Shown: positions 1-6,658 of the stretch, piece by piece
Position numbering within the stretch: position 1 is the first letter of the stretch
Layout of the letters: every line of letters starts with the position of its first letter
Origin: an uncultured Clostridia bacterium
GTDB lineage: Bacteria > Bacillota > Clostridia > Christensenellales > Borkfalkiaceae
Assembly (NCBI GenBank): GCA_947628555.1
Contig: CANRAI010000027.1
Span: forward strand, 1 to 12,017
Reading direction: 5' to 3'
Length of the DNA: 12,017 nt
Position numbers and translations under genes: made by a program
Notes under the pieces: model-generated
The model's input: the letters and a program-made list of their open reading frames with translations, nothing else
Database searches by the model: none
What the model was told of the DNA's origin: nothing

Positions 1-408
1 CAGGTAATAGTCCAAGACATTGCCGTTCTGCGCGCCTCGGGCTACGATATAACAGCCACAAACCGCGGCTACGTGCTCAATACAAAGGTCAGGGCTACCC
101 GCGTTTTTAAGTGCCGCCATACTTTCGAAGAAATAGTTGACGAAGGCGTTCTTATCATAGAAGCGGGCGGCAGAATAGAGGACATATACGTCAATCACCG
201 CCTGTACGGCAGAATTTCCGCCCGACTGGGGCTATACACCCGCACCCATGTGGAGGAGCTGTACCGTTCCCTTGTTTCGGGCGCGTCCAAACCGCTTATG
301 AGCGTTACGGACGGCTATCATTACCACACCGTTTCCGCCCCTAACGAGGAGACGTTGGACGAAATAGAAAGACTATTAAGAATCAAAGGATTTCTGATAG
401 AAATTTAA
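1..408 (+). CDS. niaR: NiaR-type transcriptional repressor of NAD/niacin genes, 3H domain (5' end missing)
   Basis: The frame is open from base 1 and ends with TAA at 408, giving 135 visible residues. The first ones (VQDIAVLRASGYDI, then a short NRGYVL turn) look like the end of an HTH_11 winged helix; the rest is a 3H domain. Numbering from the first visible codon, His40, Glu48, His107 and His109 have exactly the spacing of the metal ligands known for the Thermotoga family member TM1602 (8, 67 and 69 residues from the first ligand), and a further conserved His sits in VNHRLYG (66). Family knowledge: these proteins bind niacin and repress NAD synthesis or niacin uptake genes. A GTG at 73 could be misread as a start, but homology clearly continues upstream. 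About 35 residues of the DNA-binding part are probably missing. No niacin gene is visible here, so its targets lie elsewhere. Confidence 0.88.
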   Translation, partial: QVIVQDIAVLRASGYDITATNRGYVLNTKVRATRVFKCRHTFEEIVDEGVLIIEAGGRIEDIYVNHRLYGRISARLGLYTRTHVEELYRSLVSGASKPLMSVTDGYHYHTVSAPNEETLDEIERLLRIKGFLIEI

Positions 409-413
409 AAATC

Positions 414-449
414 CGGTCGGAAAACTTTTTTCAATCCCTTTTCCGGCCG
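414..449. other. Long-loop inverted repeat after niaR
   Basis: CGGTCGGAAAA (414-424) pairs with TTTTCCGGCCG (439-449): 11 pairs including one G-T wobble, around a 14-base loop that itself contains six T. It lies just after the niaR stop. It may be the niaR terminator, but no T-run follows the right arm, so a different role such as a protein site or mRNA-stabilising stem is equally open. Confidence 0.4.
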
Positions 450-454
450 CGCGG

Positions 455-530
455 CATAAAAACCTCAGCCATAAGAACGGCTGGCATAGAAACCGAAAGC
501 ATAAGAAACCGCAGGCATAAGAAAAAAGAT
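455..530. repeat. Five imperfect 15-bp tandem repeats (CATAAGAAACCGCAG-like)
   Basis: CATA recurs at 455, 470, 485, 500 and 516, that is with steps of 15, 15, 15 and 16 bases. Consensus is about CATAAGAAACCGCAG; units 3 and 4 are closest to it, unit 1 has AAAAACC and unit 5 runs into an A-rich end. The array fills the space between the niaR hairpin and the ribosome binding site of the next gene. It could be a slippage-made minisatellite or a set of phased protein-binding sites; the sequence alone does not decide. Confidence 0.7.
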
Positions 531-568
531 TTTTCAAAAACTGTAAGTATAACAAAACGGAGGTACGT

Positions 569-1051
569 ATGGCTCATAAAGATTCCTACAAGCACGACTC
601 GGCTGTTGTGCTTGCGGGGCGGCTGCTGGCTAACCTGGCGTTGTTTTCCGCTATTCTTGCGCTTGCGCCCTCGCTTTTTCATCTGTTTGCGTCGGTTACT
701 TTCTATGCATTCGGTTTTATTATTTACGTAGTAGTGAACATTATTCTGATTGTGTTGTCGCTGGGGTTTATTTTATTTCTGGGCTTCCCGCCTATTCCGA
801 TGAAAGAATTTTTCGACGGCTTAACGGCTGAAAATATTTTCGGTCCGCTCGGCGGCGGCACGCTTGCGTTTATTTCCGTCGTTTCTGTATTAGGCTGCGC
901 GGCTGCCGTGCTTGCAATAATTCTTTGCGGGCGTAAAAAAGGAATGGCTCATTCAAAGGCTGCGGTTTCGCGGGGGATAGCCGCTATTGTAATCATAGCG
1001 GCGGCGGTCATAGTTGCTTTTGTCTCGGCGGTGACGGGAGGCATATCATGA
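569..1051 (+). CDS. Hypothetical membrane protein, 160 aa
   Basis: I do not recognise this family. The ATG at 569 has a good CGGAGG five bases upstream (558-563). The protein begins with a short polar stretch (MAHKDSYKHDS), then is almost wholly hydrophobic: likely membrane segments around residues 12-33, 42-72 (long enough for one or two passes), 97-120 and 133-155. A charged loop, GRKKGMAHSK (121-130), separates the last two and is probably cytoplasmic by the positive-inside rule. A proline-rich turn, LGFPPIP (71-77), precedes a loop of about 20 residues. No enzyme motif is visible. Its stop overlaps the start of the next gene in an ATGA junction, so the two products are probably translationally coupled and may act together in the membrane. 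Confidence refers to the gene being real. Confidence 0.8.
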   Translation: MAHKDSYKHDSAVVLAGRLLANLALFSAILALAPSLFHLFASVTFYAFGFIIYVVVNIILIVLSLGFILFLGFPPIPMKEFFDGLTAENIFGPLGGGTLAFISVVSVLGCAAAVLAIILCGRKKGMAHSKAAVSRGIAAIVIIAAAVIVAFVSAVTGGIS

Positions 1052-1566
1052 AGCTGACCCTGTTCAAGCGGGGCGGGCTGTGCGACGCCTCGGTATATGT
1101 CGGCGGCAAGCTCGTCTCTTTCAGGCGCGAAGTGCAGCCTGACGGCAAAAAAGCGGACGTAGCTCTGCTTAACGCAGATGGATTAACGGATATTTTTATC
1201 GTAAAGCGCCACCCGCTAACGTTCGAAGGCTGGCTTATTAGGACGGCGCTTTTATGGCTTTTCGGAATTTTCGGGATTTTTAGCCCGAGGCTTCCCAAGC
1301 GTTTCGACAGGCTTGAATACCGCCTTACAGGCGACGTGAAAGAGGATACGACCATGGTTCTTTCGGTGGAATCTCCGCGCGCTTTGCAGCCCGATTTTGC
1401 GCCCGTGCGCGTGGAAACGGACGTTCCGTTTACGGAGGAGAACAACAGGTGGTTTTTTGACGTAAAAGCCCGTAAGCGCAAAAAGGGTTACAAAATTTTC
1501 AATATGATTTTCTGGTTGGCGGCTGCGCTCTCCGCCGTTATTGCAATTTTTACATTAGTTAAATAA
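1048..1566 (+). CDS. Hypothetical membrane-anchored protein, 172 aa
   Basis: Not recognised. The start ATG (1048) overlaps the previous TGA by one base, with GGGAGG at 1036-1041 inside the upstream gene serving as RBS. Residues 1-60 look like a small beta-rich soluble domain (LTLFKRGGLCDASVYVGGK). A hydrophobic stretch lies at about 62-79, a polar segment with alternating beta-like pattern at 86-140, a basic patch KARKRKKGYK at 140-149, and a clear C-terminal membrane helix at about 150-170. The basic patch just before the last helix suggests that the residues before it are cytoplasmic. Arrangement suggests a membrane complex with the 160-residue protein encoded just upstream. No catalytic motif seen. 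Confidence 0.8.
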   Translation: MKLTLFKRGGLCDASVYVGGKLVSFRREVQPDGKKADVALLNADGLTDIFIVKRHPLTFEGWLIRTALLWLFGIFGIFSPRLPKRFDRLEYRLTGDVKEDTTMVLSVESPRALQPDFAPVRVETDVPFTEENNRWFFDVKARKRKKGYKIFNMIFWLAAALSAVIAIFTLVK

Positions 1567-1605
1567 GCGTAAGCGCATGTGCCTTGCAAAGTTAAGCATA
1601 AATTT

Positions 1606-1637
1606 GCGCCGCCCGCGGAACTTTCCGCGGGCGGCGC
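1606..1637. terminator. Bidirectional terminator hairpin between convergent genes
   Basis: A perfect 15-bp GC-rich inverted repeat, GCGCCGCCCGCGGAA (1606-1620) and its complement (1623-1637), with only two bases between the arms, so the real loop is about four to six bases. TTAAAATTTT follows on the + strand and AAATTTATG on the - strand. It sits between the stop of the + strand membrane operon (1566) and the stop of the - strand hydrolase gene (1649), so it probably ends transcripts from both sides; the T-runs are modest. Confidence 0.8.
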
Positions 1638-1648
1638 TTAAAATTTTA

Positions 1649-2584
1649 TTACTTGATTATCAGTTCGCGGGACTCGGCGTCGGCGCGACCCAGCTTAACC
1701 GATTTTACGGCGGGGTCGTCGTAAAGAGTGTAATTGTAAGTTGCGCCGTCGGCGTCCATACAGCTTGAATAAACGGTGAATTGACAACCCTCTTCCGTCA
1801 GCACGCAGCCCTTTGGCACGGCTGCGCTTCCCAAAATCCTCAAAAACGAAGTCACGGCGTTTTCTTTTTCCGTCTGGCCGTGGTTAAATTTAACGAACGC
1901 CGCCCTAACGAAACGGGAGGGCGACGACCAGTCGCCGGGCATACCCAAAGCTCCCATTCCGCGGCTGTAAGGGGTCAAATCGAGTTCTTCCGCAAAGGTG
2001 TTTTCGGGGTTGCGCGCAGACAGCCGCGCGTAATTTTTCAGGTTGAAAAGCTGCGTTTCGAAGGGCGGATTGTTGGTTAATACGCCCGCGGGGTCGTCGT
2101 AAATTTTCAGACCGTCCGTAACGCTTTCAACCGCTATTTCGCCCGATTTGTCGCCTATAAGCCAATGAAGGGGAGTGTGCGGCATTTTTTCGGAATAATT
2201 TATATCCGCGACGTTCATTTTTTCAAGCGCGGTTCTCGCTTCCGCAAGATTTGCGCAGCCGCCCAGAATATAGGGAATGACCTCGAAAGGCGCAACGTTT
2301 ACTTTATCCGTACGCGGCTTGTGGTAGGCGGCGTTCGCGGGGAAATTCAGCCCCGCAATGCAAAGCCCTTTTTCGTTCATAGCGTCGTAGTACAGCGGAC
2401 TGCCGTCCGCTACATGCGCCATGCCTATAACGGCGTAATGCTCTTCCTGCGCGGGTGCTTTTCTGAAAGAAAATTTAAAGCCGCGCGGTGAAATTACAAC
2501 CTGTTCGCCGTGGGACGAGCAGACGTCGAGAGTTCTTCCAAAGTAATAATTGCCGCAGTTTTTAAAACCTATCGCAGTACACAT
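1649..2584 (-). CDS. bsh: Bile salt hydrolase (choloylglycine hydrolase, Ntn-hydrolase family)
   Basis: 311 residues, a normal length for the family. The enzyme hydrolyses the amide bond of glycine- or taurine-conjugated bile acids. The N-terminus is MCTAIGF, so removal of Met exposes the nucleophile Cys2. The other expected active-site residues are present: Arg17 and Asp20 (FGRTLD), Asn80 (GLNFP), Asn171 (VLTNNPPF) and Arg224 (SPSRFVR), each two to four residues below, or one below, the classic Cys2/Arg18/Asp21/Asn82/Asn175/Arg228 numbering of the Clostridium perfringens enzyme. MNEKGL, NFP and the LHW-I-D pattern also match that enzyme as I recall it. GLNFP favours bile salt hydrolase over penicillin V acylase. 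There is no signal peptide, so it is cytoplasmic. RBS AGAGGA lies five bases before the ATG. It stands 72 bases after the ATPase gene and has a candidate promoter of its own. Presence points to a life in the animal gut. Confidence 0.92.
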   Translation of the reverse strand: MCTAIGFKNCGNYYFGRTLDVCSSHGEQVVISPRGFKFSFRKAPAQEEHYAVIGMAHVADGSPLYYDAMNEKGLCIAGLNFPANAAYHKPRTDKVNVAPFEVIPYILGGCANLAEARTALEKMNVADINYSEKMPHTPLHWLIGDKSGEIAVESVTDGLKIYDDPAGVLTNNPPFETQLFNLKNYARLSARNPENTFAEELDLTPYSRGMGALGMPGDWSSPSRFVRAAFVKFNHGQTEKENAVTSFLRILGSAAVPKGCVLTEEGCQFTVYSSCMDADGATYNYTLYDDPAVKSVKLGRADAESRELIIK

Positions 2585-2618
2585 AATTCCTCTTTGATTT
2601 TAGGCAAAGCCCGAATAA

Positions 2619-2648
2619 TTTATTCTTCGGCTTTTCAGCCGGCGTCAA
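2619..2648 (-). promoter_or_regulatory. Candidate promoter of the bile salt hydrolase gene
   Basis: On the - strand TTGACG (2648-2643, 5 of 6 to consensus) is followed after 18 bases by AATAAA (2624-2619, 4 of 6). This is the only good -35-like element in the 72-base gap after the ATPase stop. The spacer contains a short GCCGGCTGAAAAGCCG stem, and the -10 lies in an imperfect CCGAA/TTCGG inverted repeat (about 2611-2630), which could be an operator or part of the upstream gene's terminator. Confidence 0.4.
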
Positions 2649-2656
2649 TTTTTAAG

Positions 2657-5026
2657 TTAGATTGTTGCGGCAGTTCCGTCCAGAAACTTTAAATATTCCC
2701 GCTTGCAGGTCAAAAAAATTACCTGGTGCCGCTTTGCACATTCGTTTATAAGCTTGCAGGAGCGGGCGGTGCGTTCCGCGTCCATATCGTTGAAAGGGTC
2801 GTCGAATACTATCACGCCGCCGCCTTCGGGGAAAAGGTGGTCCAAAACGGCAAGCCTGAAAGCGAGGGATACCGTTTCCTTTGCGCCCTCGGACAGTTTA
2901 CCGTAATCCAAAAGGCGGCCGCCGCTGTAAATATCCATTTTAAGCTTGTCGTTTTCGGGAAATTCCGAAAAATCCCTGCCGCCCGAAATTATGTCCAGAT
3001 AGCCCGAAAAACTCTCCGCAAGCCCGCGCATGGGATTGCCCGCCAAAGATTTTTTCAGCTCTTCGAAAACTTTCGAGATATGCAGCCAGTGGGCAAGCAG
3101 AATCTTCTGTTCTTCGAACTCCGTTTCGGCTTTACGCACGTTTTCCGCGGGGTCGCCCACGATATTTTCCTTAAAGTTTTGCAGCTTACCCGAACTTTCC
3201 GTTTTTGCCGTCAACGCCTCTTCGCGCGCCTTGCGTTTCTGTTTCATAGCCGATTGCAAAAGGGACAAATGGGCTTCGGGGTCGGAAATGCGCAGATATT
3301 CCTGCGGAATTTTGCCCGCGTCTCCTAAGGAAGCTTCCGTATCTTTCAGCTCTTCGGAAGTTTTTAACGCCTTTTTCTCCAAAGCGAAGATGTCGCCGTA
3401 TTCTTTTACGTAACTTTCCTCAACCGCCTCGTTCGCGGCGATAAATCGGGTGATATCCTCGCCCCCGCAAAATTCGGAAATCTCCCTTTCAATTTCTTCC
3501 CGTTTCCTGATAAAGGGCGGCAGATTTTCCGCCTCGCGGCGCAGGTCATCGAAAGTCATACCGCCCGTCGCATAAGTAAGTTTTTCTTTAAGCAGATCCG
3601 CTTTACGCAGATTTTCGGAATGAATTTTTGCGGTCTCTTCCAGCTCTTCAACGCTTTCCGCATTAAATTTTTCAAAAACGCCCTTTATGAACGCGCGTTG
3701 TTCGGCAAGCCGTTTTTCCGTCTCCGCGACATCGACGTCCGCGGGCGACAATTGCATTTCTAAAACGCCCGGCACGGTAATTTTCACCGCCTCGGTCAAG
3801 GCGACCGAATCTGCGGGTTCTAAAATCTTGCCCGTCAGCAGAGATTTTATTTGGACGGAATTGCCGCCGAACACTTTGAACGCCGCCGCAACATTCATTC
3901 CGCAAAGTCGGTTTCCGAGGGCGTCGGCATTTTTAATTGCGGCTTTGATTTCGTTTATTTCCGACTGCGCAGGGCATAACATATTCTTCCTCGCCGCCGC
4001 AAGCTCGCATATCTCGGAAAAAATCTTTTCTGCCGCTTCGAATTTATCTTTAAGCTCTCTGTTTTGCCTTTCGGCGAGAAGGGCTTTCGCCTTTTCGATT
4101 CGCCCGCTCAAAAGAGGCCAGCGCGTAAGTATTTTGCCGTACTTTTCTATATCGGCTTCCAGCCTGACGATTTTTTCCCTGCGCTCCTTTATTACGGCGA
4201 GGATATTCGAATATCGGCTGAATTCTGCGTACGCCGTTTCGGCGGCGCGCGCCTCCACGTCCTTTGATTCGTAATCGGCGACCGCACCGTCGAAGTCTCT
4301 TTCGAGATTTTGGACCTCGGCAAGTTCTTTCCGGTATTTTTCAAGCTTGTCATAGGCTTTGTGTACAGCGCCTGTTTCCTTTGTCCAGCCGCCCGCTTTG
4401 CGCACGGGCATATTCCGTTCAAAATCCCAGTGCTTACCCGCAATCTCATCTATCTTTGCGGCTATTGCCCGTCCTATCGAATCGACGGAAATTCCGTCGC
4501 TTTCAGCGAAAGCGCGGGTGACTGCGTCGGCTATTTCACGCTTGGCGTCCGTTTTGGAAGCGTCAAGCAAAGTTTGCAGCGCGCGCGCGGAAGCCTTCTG
4601 GGAAGCCAAAAGAATATCGGCGTACACACCCTCGCCATAGCCCAGAATCCCGCGCAGACATTCTTCGATTGCGTCGGGGTCTCTTATCACGCCTTCGGGG
4701 GTGGAAAGCAGGCACCTGAAATCTTTTCCCCACTCTTTTGTAAGGGTATAGGCGCCCTTTTCCGTTTCGAACGAAATTTTCCCGTCGGCAAAATCCCCCG
4801 CCTTTGCGCCGTCTTTCAAAGCGGCGGGGAAAAAGTTCTCGGTAAAATCCCTGTCCGTCCTGCCGTCTATCCGCGCCCGTTGGAACAGCGTGCGCGACAA
4901 AAGATTGACAATCGTGCTTTTGCCGCTTTCGTTTTTGCCGTATATGACGTTTACGCCCTCTCCGAAAGTAATTTCGAAATCGCGCATCCCTGCGAATTGG
5001 GTGCAGGAAATCTTTCCGATTTTCAA
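2657..5026 (-). CDS. SbcC/Rad50-like SMC-type ATPase (YhaN-like), partner of the adjacent nuclease
   Basis: 789 residues. The N-terminal ATPase half has Walker A GKNESGKST (30-38) after the typical MKIGKISCTQFAGMRDFEI opening. The C-terminal half has the ABC signature LSEGAKETVSLAFRLA (711-726), Walker B VIVFDD (738-743) and D-loop NDMD (746-749). Between them are long Glu/Lys/Leu-rich stretches likely to form coiled coils (about 220-350 and 430-650). No CxxC zinc hook is present, and the protein is shorter than SbcC (about 1050) or YhaN (about 960, from memory). The switch position reads IFLTCKRE, with Cys774 where Rad50/SbcC have His. The start is TTG at 5026, immediately after the TAG of the nuclease gene; AAGGAGGG seven bases upstream supports it. 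Expected role: ATP-driven DNA-end processing or repair with the metallophosphoesterase encoded just upstream. Confidence 0.88.
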   Translation of the reverse strand: MKIGKISCTQFAGMRDFEITFGEGVNVIYGKNESGKSTIVNLLSRTLFQRARIDGRTDRDFTENFFPAALKDGAKAGDFADGKISFETEKGAYTLTKEWGKDFRCLLSTPEGVIRDPDAIEECLRGILGYGEGVYADILLASQKASARALQTLLDASKTDAKREIADAVTRAFAESDGISVDSIGRAIAAKIDEIAGKHWDFERNMPVRKAGGWTKETGAVHKAYDKLEKYRKELAEVQNLERDFDGAVADYESKDVEARAAETAYAEFSRYSNILAVIKERREKIVRLEADIEKYGKILTRWPLLSGRIEKAKALLAERQNRELKDKFEAAEKIFSEICELAAARKNMLCPAQSEINEIKAAIKNADALGNRLCGMNVAAAFKVFGGNSVQIKSLLTGKILEPADSVALTEAVKITVPGVLEMQLSPADVDVAETEKRLAEQRAFIKGVFEKFNAESVEELEETAKIHSENLRKADLLKEKLTYATGGMTFDDLRREAENLPPFIRKREEIEREISEFCGGEDITRFIAANEAVEESYVKEYGDIFALEKKALKTSEELKDTEASLGDAGKIPQEYLRISDPEAHLSLLQSAMKQKRKAREEALTAKTESSGKLQNFKENIVGDPAENVRKAETEFEEQKILLAHWLHISKVFEELKKSLAGNPMRGLAESFSGYLDIISGGRDFSEFPENDKLKMDIYSGGRLLDYGKLSEGAKETVSLAFRLAVLDHLFPEGGGVIVFDDPFNDMDAERTARSCKLINECAKRHQVIFLTCKREYLKFLDGTAATI

Positions 5027-6154
5027 CTATCTGCCCTCCTTCAAGACTTTCAACATGTCATATACAAGCTGCGCTTCTTTCGGCTCGTCCAGCAAAGCCT
5101 TTAAAAATTCAGCCGAAAAGGACGTTTCGGGAAATTCTTTATCTATCAAATCACCTGAAATTATTTCGGTCAGCGCGCCGTCGTCGTACGTACCCTCTAT
5201 AAAACGGCTGAGGCAGCTTTCGATAATTTCGTGACGGTTTTCGTATTCTTCTTCGCCGACCGCGCCGCCGATTATCAAATCGACAACGCAGGCGTCGTCC
5301 AAATCGGCAAGCGCGACGGCCAATCCGCTACGGGCGTTACCCGCCGTAAGCTTTATGTTTCTGCGTACGAATCGGAGATTGCCCGATTTGAATTTTTTTG
5401 CGCTTACGGAGCCGTCGTCCGATATTTGTATGATAAAGCAGCAGCCCTCCGTATTGCACGAAACGTCCGTCTGCACGTGGGCGCCCGCGTTAAAAATCTT
5501 TCCCGCGGTGTATGAATCCGTTTTAAGGCCGGCAGGAAAGGGAACGTGGGTATGCCCTATAAGCCAGACCGTCATGGGAACGCTTTCAAGTTCCGCGCGG
5601 CGCATCAGGAAGTATTGCCCCTCGCTGTCTATTGTTTCGCCCTCCACGGCGCCGTGGGCTACGCCTATACGGTAAGTTTCGTCATTTTCGAATTGCAAGT
5701 CCTTTATCCAGCCGAGGTTGTTATTACCCGGCGCGGAGTGGAGCGAAGTGCAAAGCGCGGGATACAACACAGCATCTCCGCCCTCAAAATGAAGAGGATA
5801 GGGGCGGTACTCGTTTAAAATAAGAATATTGTCCTTTACAGCCGCTATCCCGTTAATATACCGCCAAAGTTTCGAATCCTTGTCGTAAAAATCGTGATTG
5901 CCGGGCAGTACTGCCACCGTGCCGTTAAATCCGGACAGCGCGTCCATAACCCTTTTGACGGTTTTTTCGGGTATGCCGTAGGTATTTTCGAAAAGGTCGC
6001 CCGTTATAACGAAAAGCGAACAGTTTTCGTCGTTGGCGGCGCGAATCATTCCGTTCAGGGCGGAAATTCTCGCTTCTGCGAGAATTTCCGCTTTTTCGTG
6101 GTTTGAGTATTTTAAGCCTATATGGTTGTCGCCCGTCATAAAAATTTTCAGCAT
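5027..6154 (-). CDS. Mre11/SbcD-like metallophosphoesterase, DNA repair exonuclease (YhaO-like)
   Basis: 375 residues with the full set of calcineurin-type metal-binding motifs: GDNH (8-11), GDLF with Asp53, GNHD (85-88), a lone His167 in VAHG, and GHTH (200-203). This order and spacing is that of Mre11/SbcD/YhaO nucleases that use Mn2+ to cut DNA. The C-terminal 130 residues (after about 245) are a beta-rich capping region followed by helices ending in LVYDMLKVLKEGR, the usual place where the ATPase partner docks. The SbcC/YhaN-like ATPase gene follows with no gap, so a heteromeric nuclease-ATPase complex is the natural reading. The ATG at 6154 has GAGGT seven bases upstream and a good promoter before that. 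Whether it is nearer SbcD or YhaO cannot be settled by eye. Confidence 0.9.
   Translation of the reverse strand: MLKIFMTGDNHIGLKYSNHEKAEILAEARISALNGMIRAANDENCSLFVITGDLFENTYGIPEKTVKRVMDALSGFNGTVAVLPGNHDFYDKDSKLWRYINGIAAVKDNILILNEYRPYPLHFEGGDAVLYPALCTSLHSAPGNNNLGWIKDLQFENDETYRIGVAHGAVEGETIDSEGQYFLMRRAELESVPMTVWLIGHTHVPFPAGLKTDSYTAGKIFNAGAHVQTDVSCNTEGCCFIIQISDDGSVSAKKFKSGNLRFVRRNIKLTAGNARSGLAVALADLDDACVVDLIIGGAVGEEEYENRHEIIESCLSRFIEGTYDDGALTEIISGDLIDKEFPETSFSAEFLKALLDEPKEAQLVYDMLKVLKEGR
5034..5041 (-). promoter_or_regulatory. Ribosome binding site AAGGAGGG deciding a TTG start
   Basis: On the - strand AAGGAGGG lies inside the last codons of the nuclease gene, seven bases before the TTG at 5026-5024. 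No nearby ATG or GTG in frame competes with it. The strong site together with the abutting stop (TAG directly followed by TTG) indicates coupled translation of the two subunits. Confidence 0.8.
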
Positions 6155-6172
6155 ATCTATACCTCGGTAGGT

Positions 6173-6201
6173 ATTATATCACGTTTATGTTTTAAAGGCA
6201 A
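6173..6201 (-). promoter_or_regulatory. Promoter of the nuclease-ATPase pair
   Basis: On the - strand TTGCCT (6201-6196, 4 of 6), 17-base spacer, then a perfect TATAAT (6178-6173). A start about seven bases downstream would leave a leader of only about 12 bases that still holds the GAGGT ribosome site. An inverted repeat TACCT-N4-AGGTA (6160-6173) overlaps the last base of the -10 and the predicted start site, a place suited to an operator. Confidence 0.7.
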
Positions 6202-6209
6202 GCGGAGGG

Positions 6210-6536
6210 TCAGCCGAGTTTGTCGCCGTCGGAGGCGGGTAGGTCGGGCACAGCGAGAATTACGCCGTTTTTGCCGTACGTTCCCAATACGAGCGCTTCC
6301 GACATAAAATCGGCTATCTGCTTCGGTGGGAAGTTCACGACCGCAAGCACCTGTTTTCCTTTAAGCGTTTCGGGAGTGTAGAGCTCGGTTATCTGCGCCG
6401 AGGATTTTTTTATGCCGAGTTCTCCGAAATCAATCGTAAGTTTATAGGCGGGCTTATTCGCCTTTTTGAAAATCTCCGCGGAAATTATCGTGCCCACGCG
6501 GATATCGAGTTTTGCAAAATCTTCGAATATCGCCAT
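6210..6536 (-). CDS. csaA: CsaA-like tRNA-binding-domain protein
   Basis: 108 residues from the ATG at 6536, a single OB-fold tRNA-binding domain. The sequence (FAKLDIRVGTI near the start, then KKSSAQIT at 43-50, VVNFPPKQIADFMSEALVLG at 66-85) closely follows Bacillus subtilis CsaA (110 aa), which starts MAVIDDFEKLDIRTGTI as I recall it. CsaA is described as a dimeric chaperone-like protein linked to protein export, and the fold is also found at the C-terminus of methionyl-tRNA synthetase. I chose 6536 over an in-frame ATG at 6548: the longer start adds only MGVC, has no ribosome site, and the shorter start has a G-run (GGGGG, 6546-6542) five bases upstream and matches the homologue. No clear promoter seen upstream; it ends 55 bases before the nuclease gene. 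Confidence 0.9.
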   Translation of the reverse strand: MAIFEDFAKLDIRVGTIISAEIFKKANKPAYKLTIDFGELGIKKSSAQITELYTPETLKGKQVLAVVNFPPKQIADFMSEALVLGTYGKNGVILAVPDLPASDGDKLG

Positions 6537-6618
6537 ACATACCCCCATTTTTGTTGTTTAATCGGATGTTTCGTCAGACGGCGAGCAGATGTTCATAAAC
6601 GGCGTCACGCAATAAATC

Positions 6619-6647
6619 TTAAAGACGAGCATGTTGCCCGTCTTTAA
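6619..6647 (-). terminator. Terminator after mgtE
   Basis: TTAAAGACGAGC (6619-6630) and GCCCGTCTTTAA (6636-6647) form a 12-bp stem with one A-C mismatch and a five-base loop. Read on the - strand the right arm ends in CTTTAA and continues GATTTATT, a fair U-rich tail. It lies about 100 bases after the mgtE stop and before csaA, so it probably ends the regulator-kinase-mgtE transcript. Little else is seen between it and csaA (6549-6618): no clear promoter. Confidence 0.65.
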
Positions 6648-6658
6648 AAAGCCTTTGG

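Noticed and set aside
455..530. CRISPR array
   Set aside because: Repeats are 15 bases, imperfect and directly joined with no spacers; no cas genes.
548..553. TATAAC as -10 of a promoter for the membrane operon
   Set aside because: A start from it would fall inside the ribosome site at 558-563, and no -35 is present at the right distance.
431..682. Open frame on the - strand across the 15-bp repeats (83 codons)
   Set aside because: It overlaps the start of the well-supported 160-residue gene, has no ribosome site, and its five-residue periodicity simply reflects the DNA repeat.
1008..1481. 157-codon open frame on the - strand
   Set aside because: Antisense to the coupled membrane-protein genes and rich in Ser/Arg, as expected of a shadow frame.
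4310..5104. 264-codon open frame on the + strand
   Set aside because: It lies antisense within the ATPase gene and runs into the end of the nuclease gene; both carry clear family motifs. GC-rich third positions keep antisense frames open.
6537..6548. Upstream ATG for csaA adding MGVC
   Set aside because: No ribosome site before it; the G-run used as RBS lies between the two ATGs and the homologue starts at the second.
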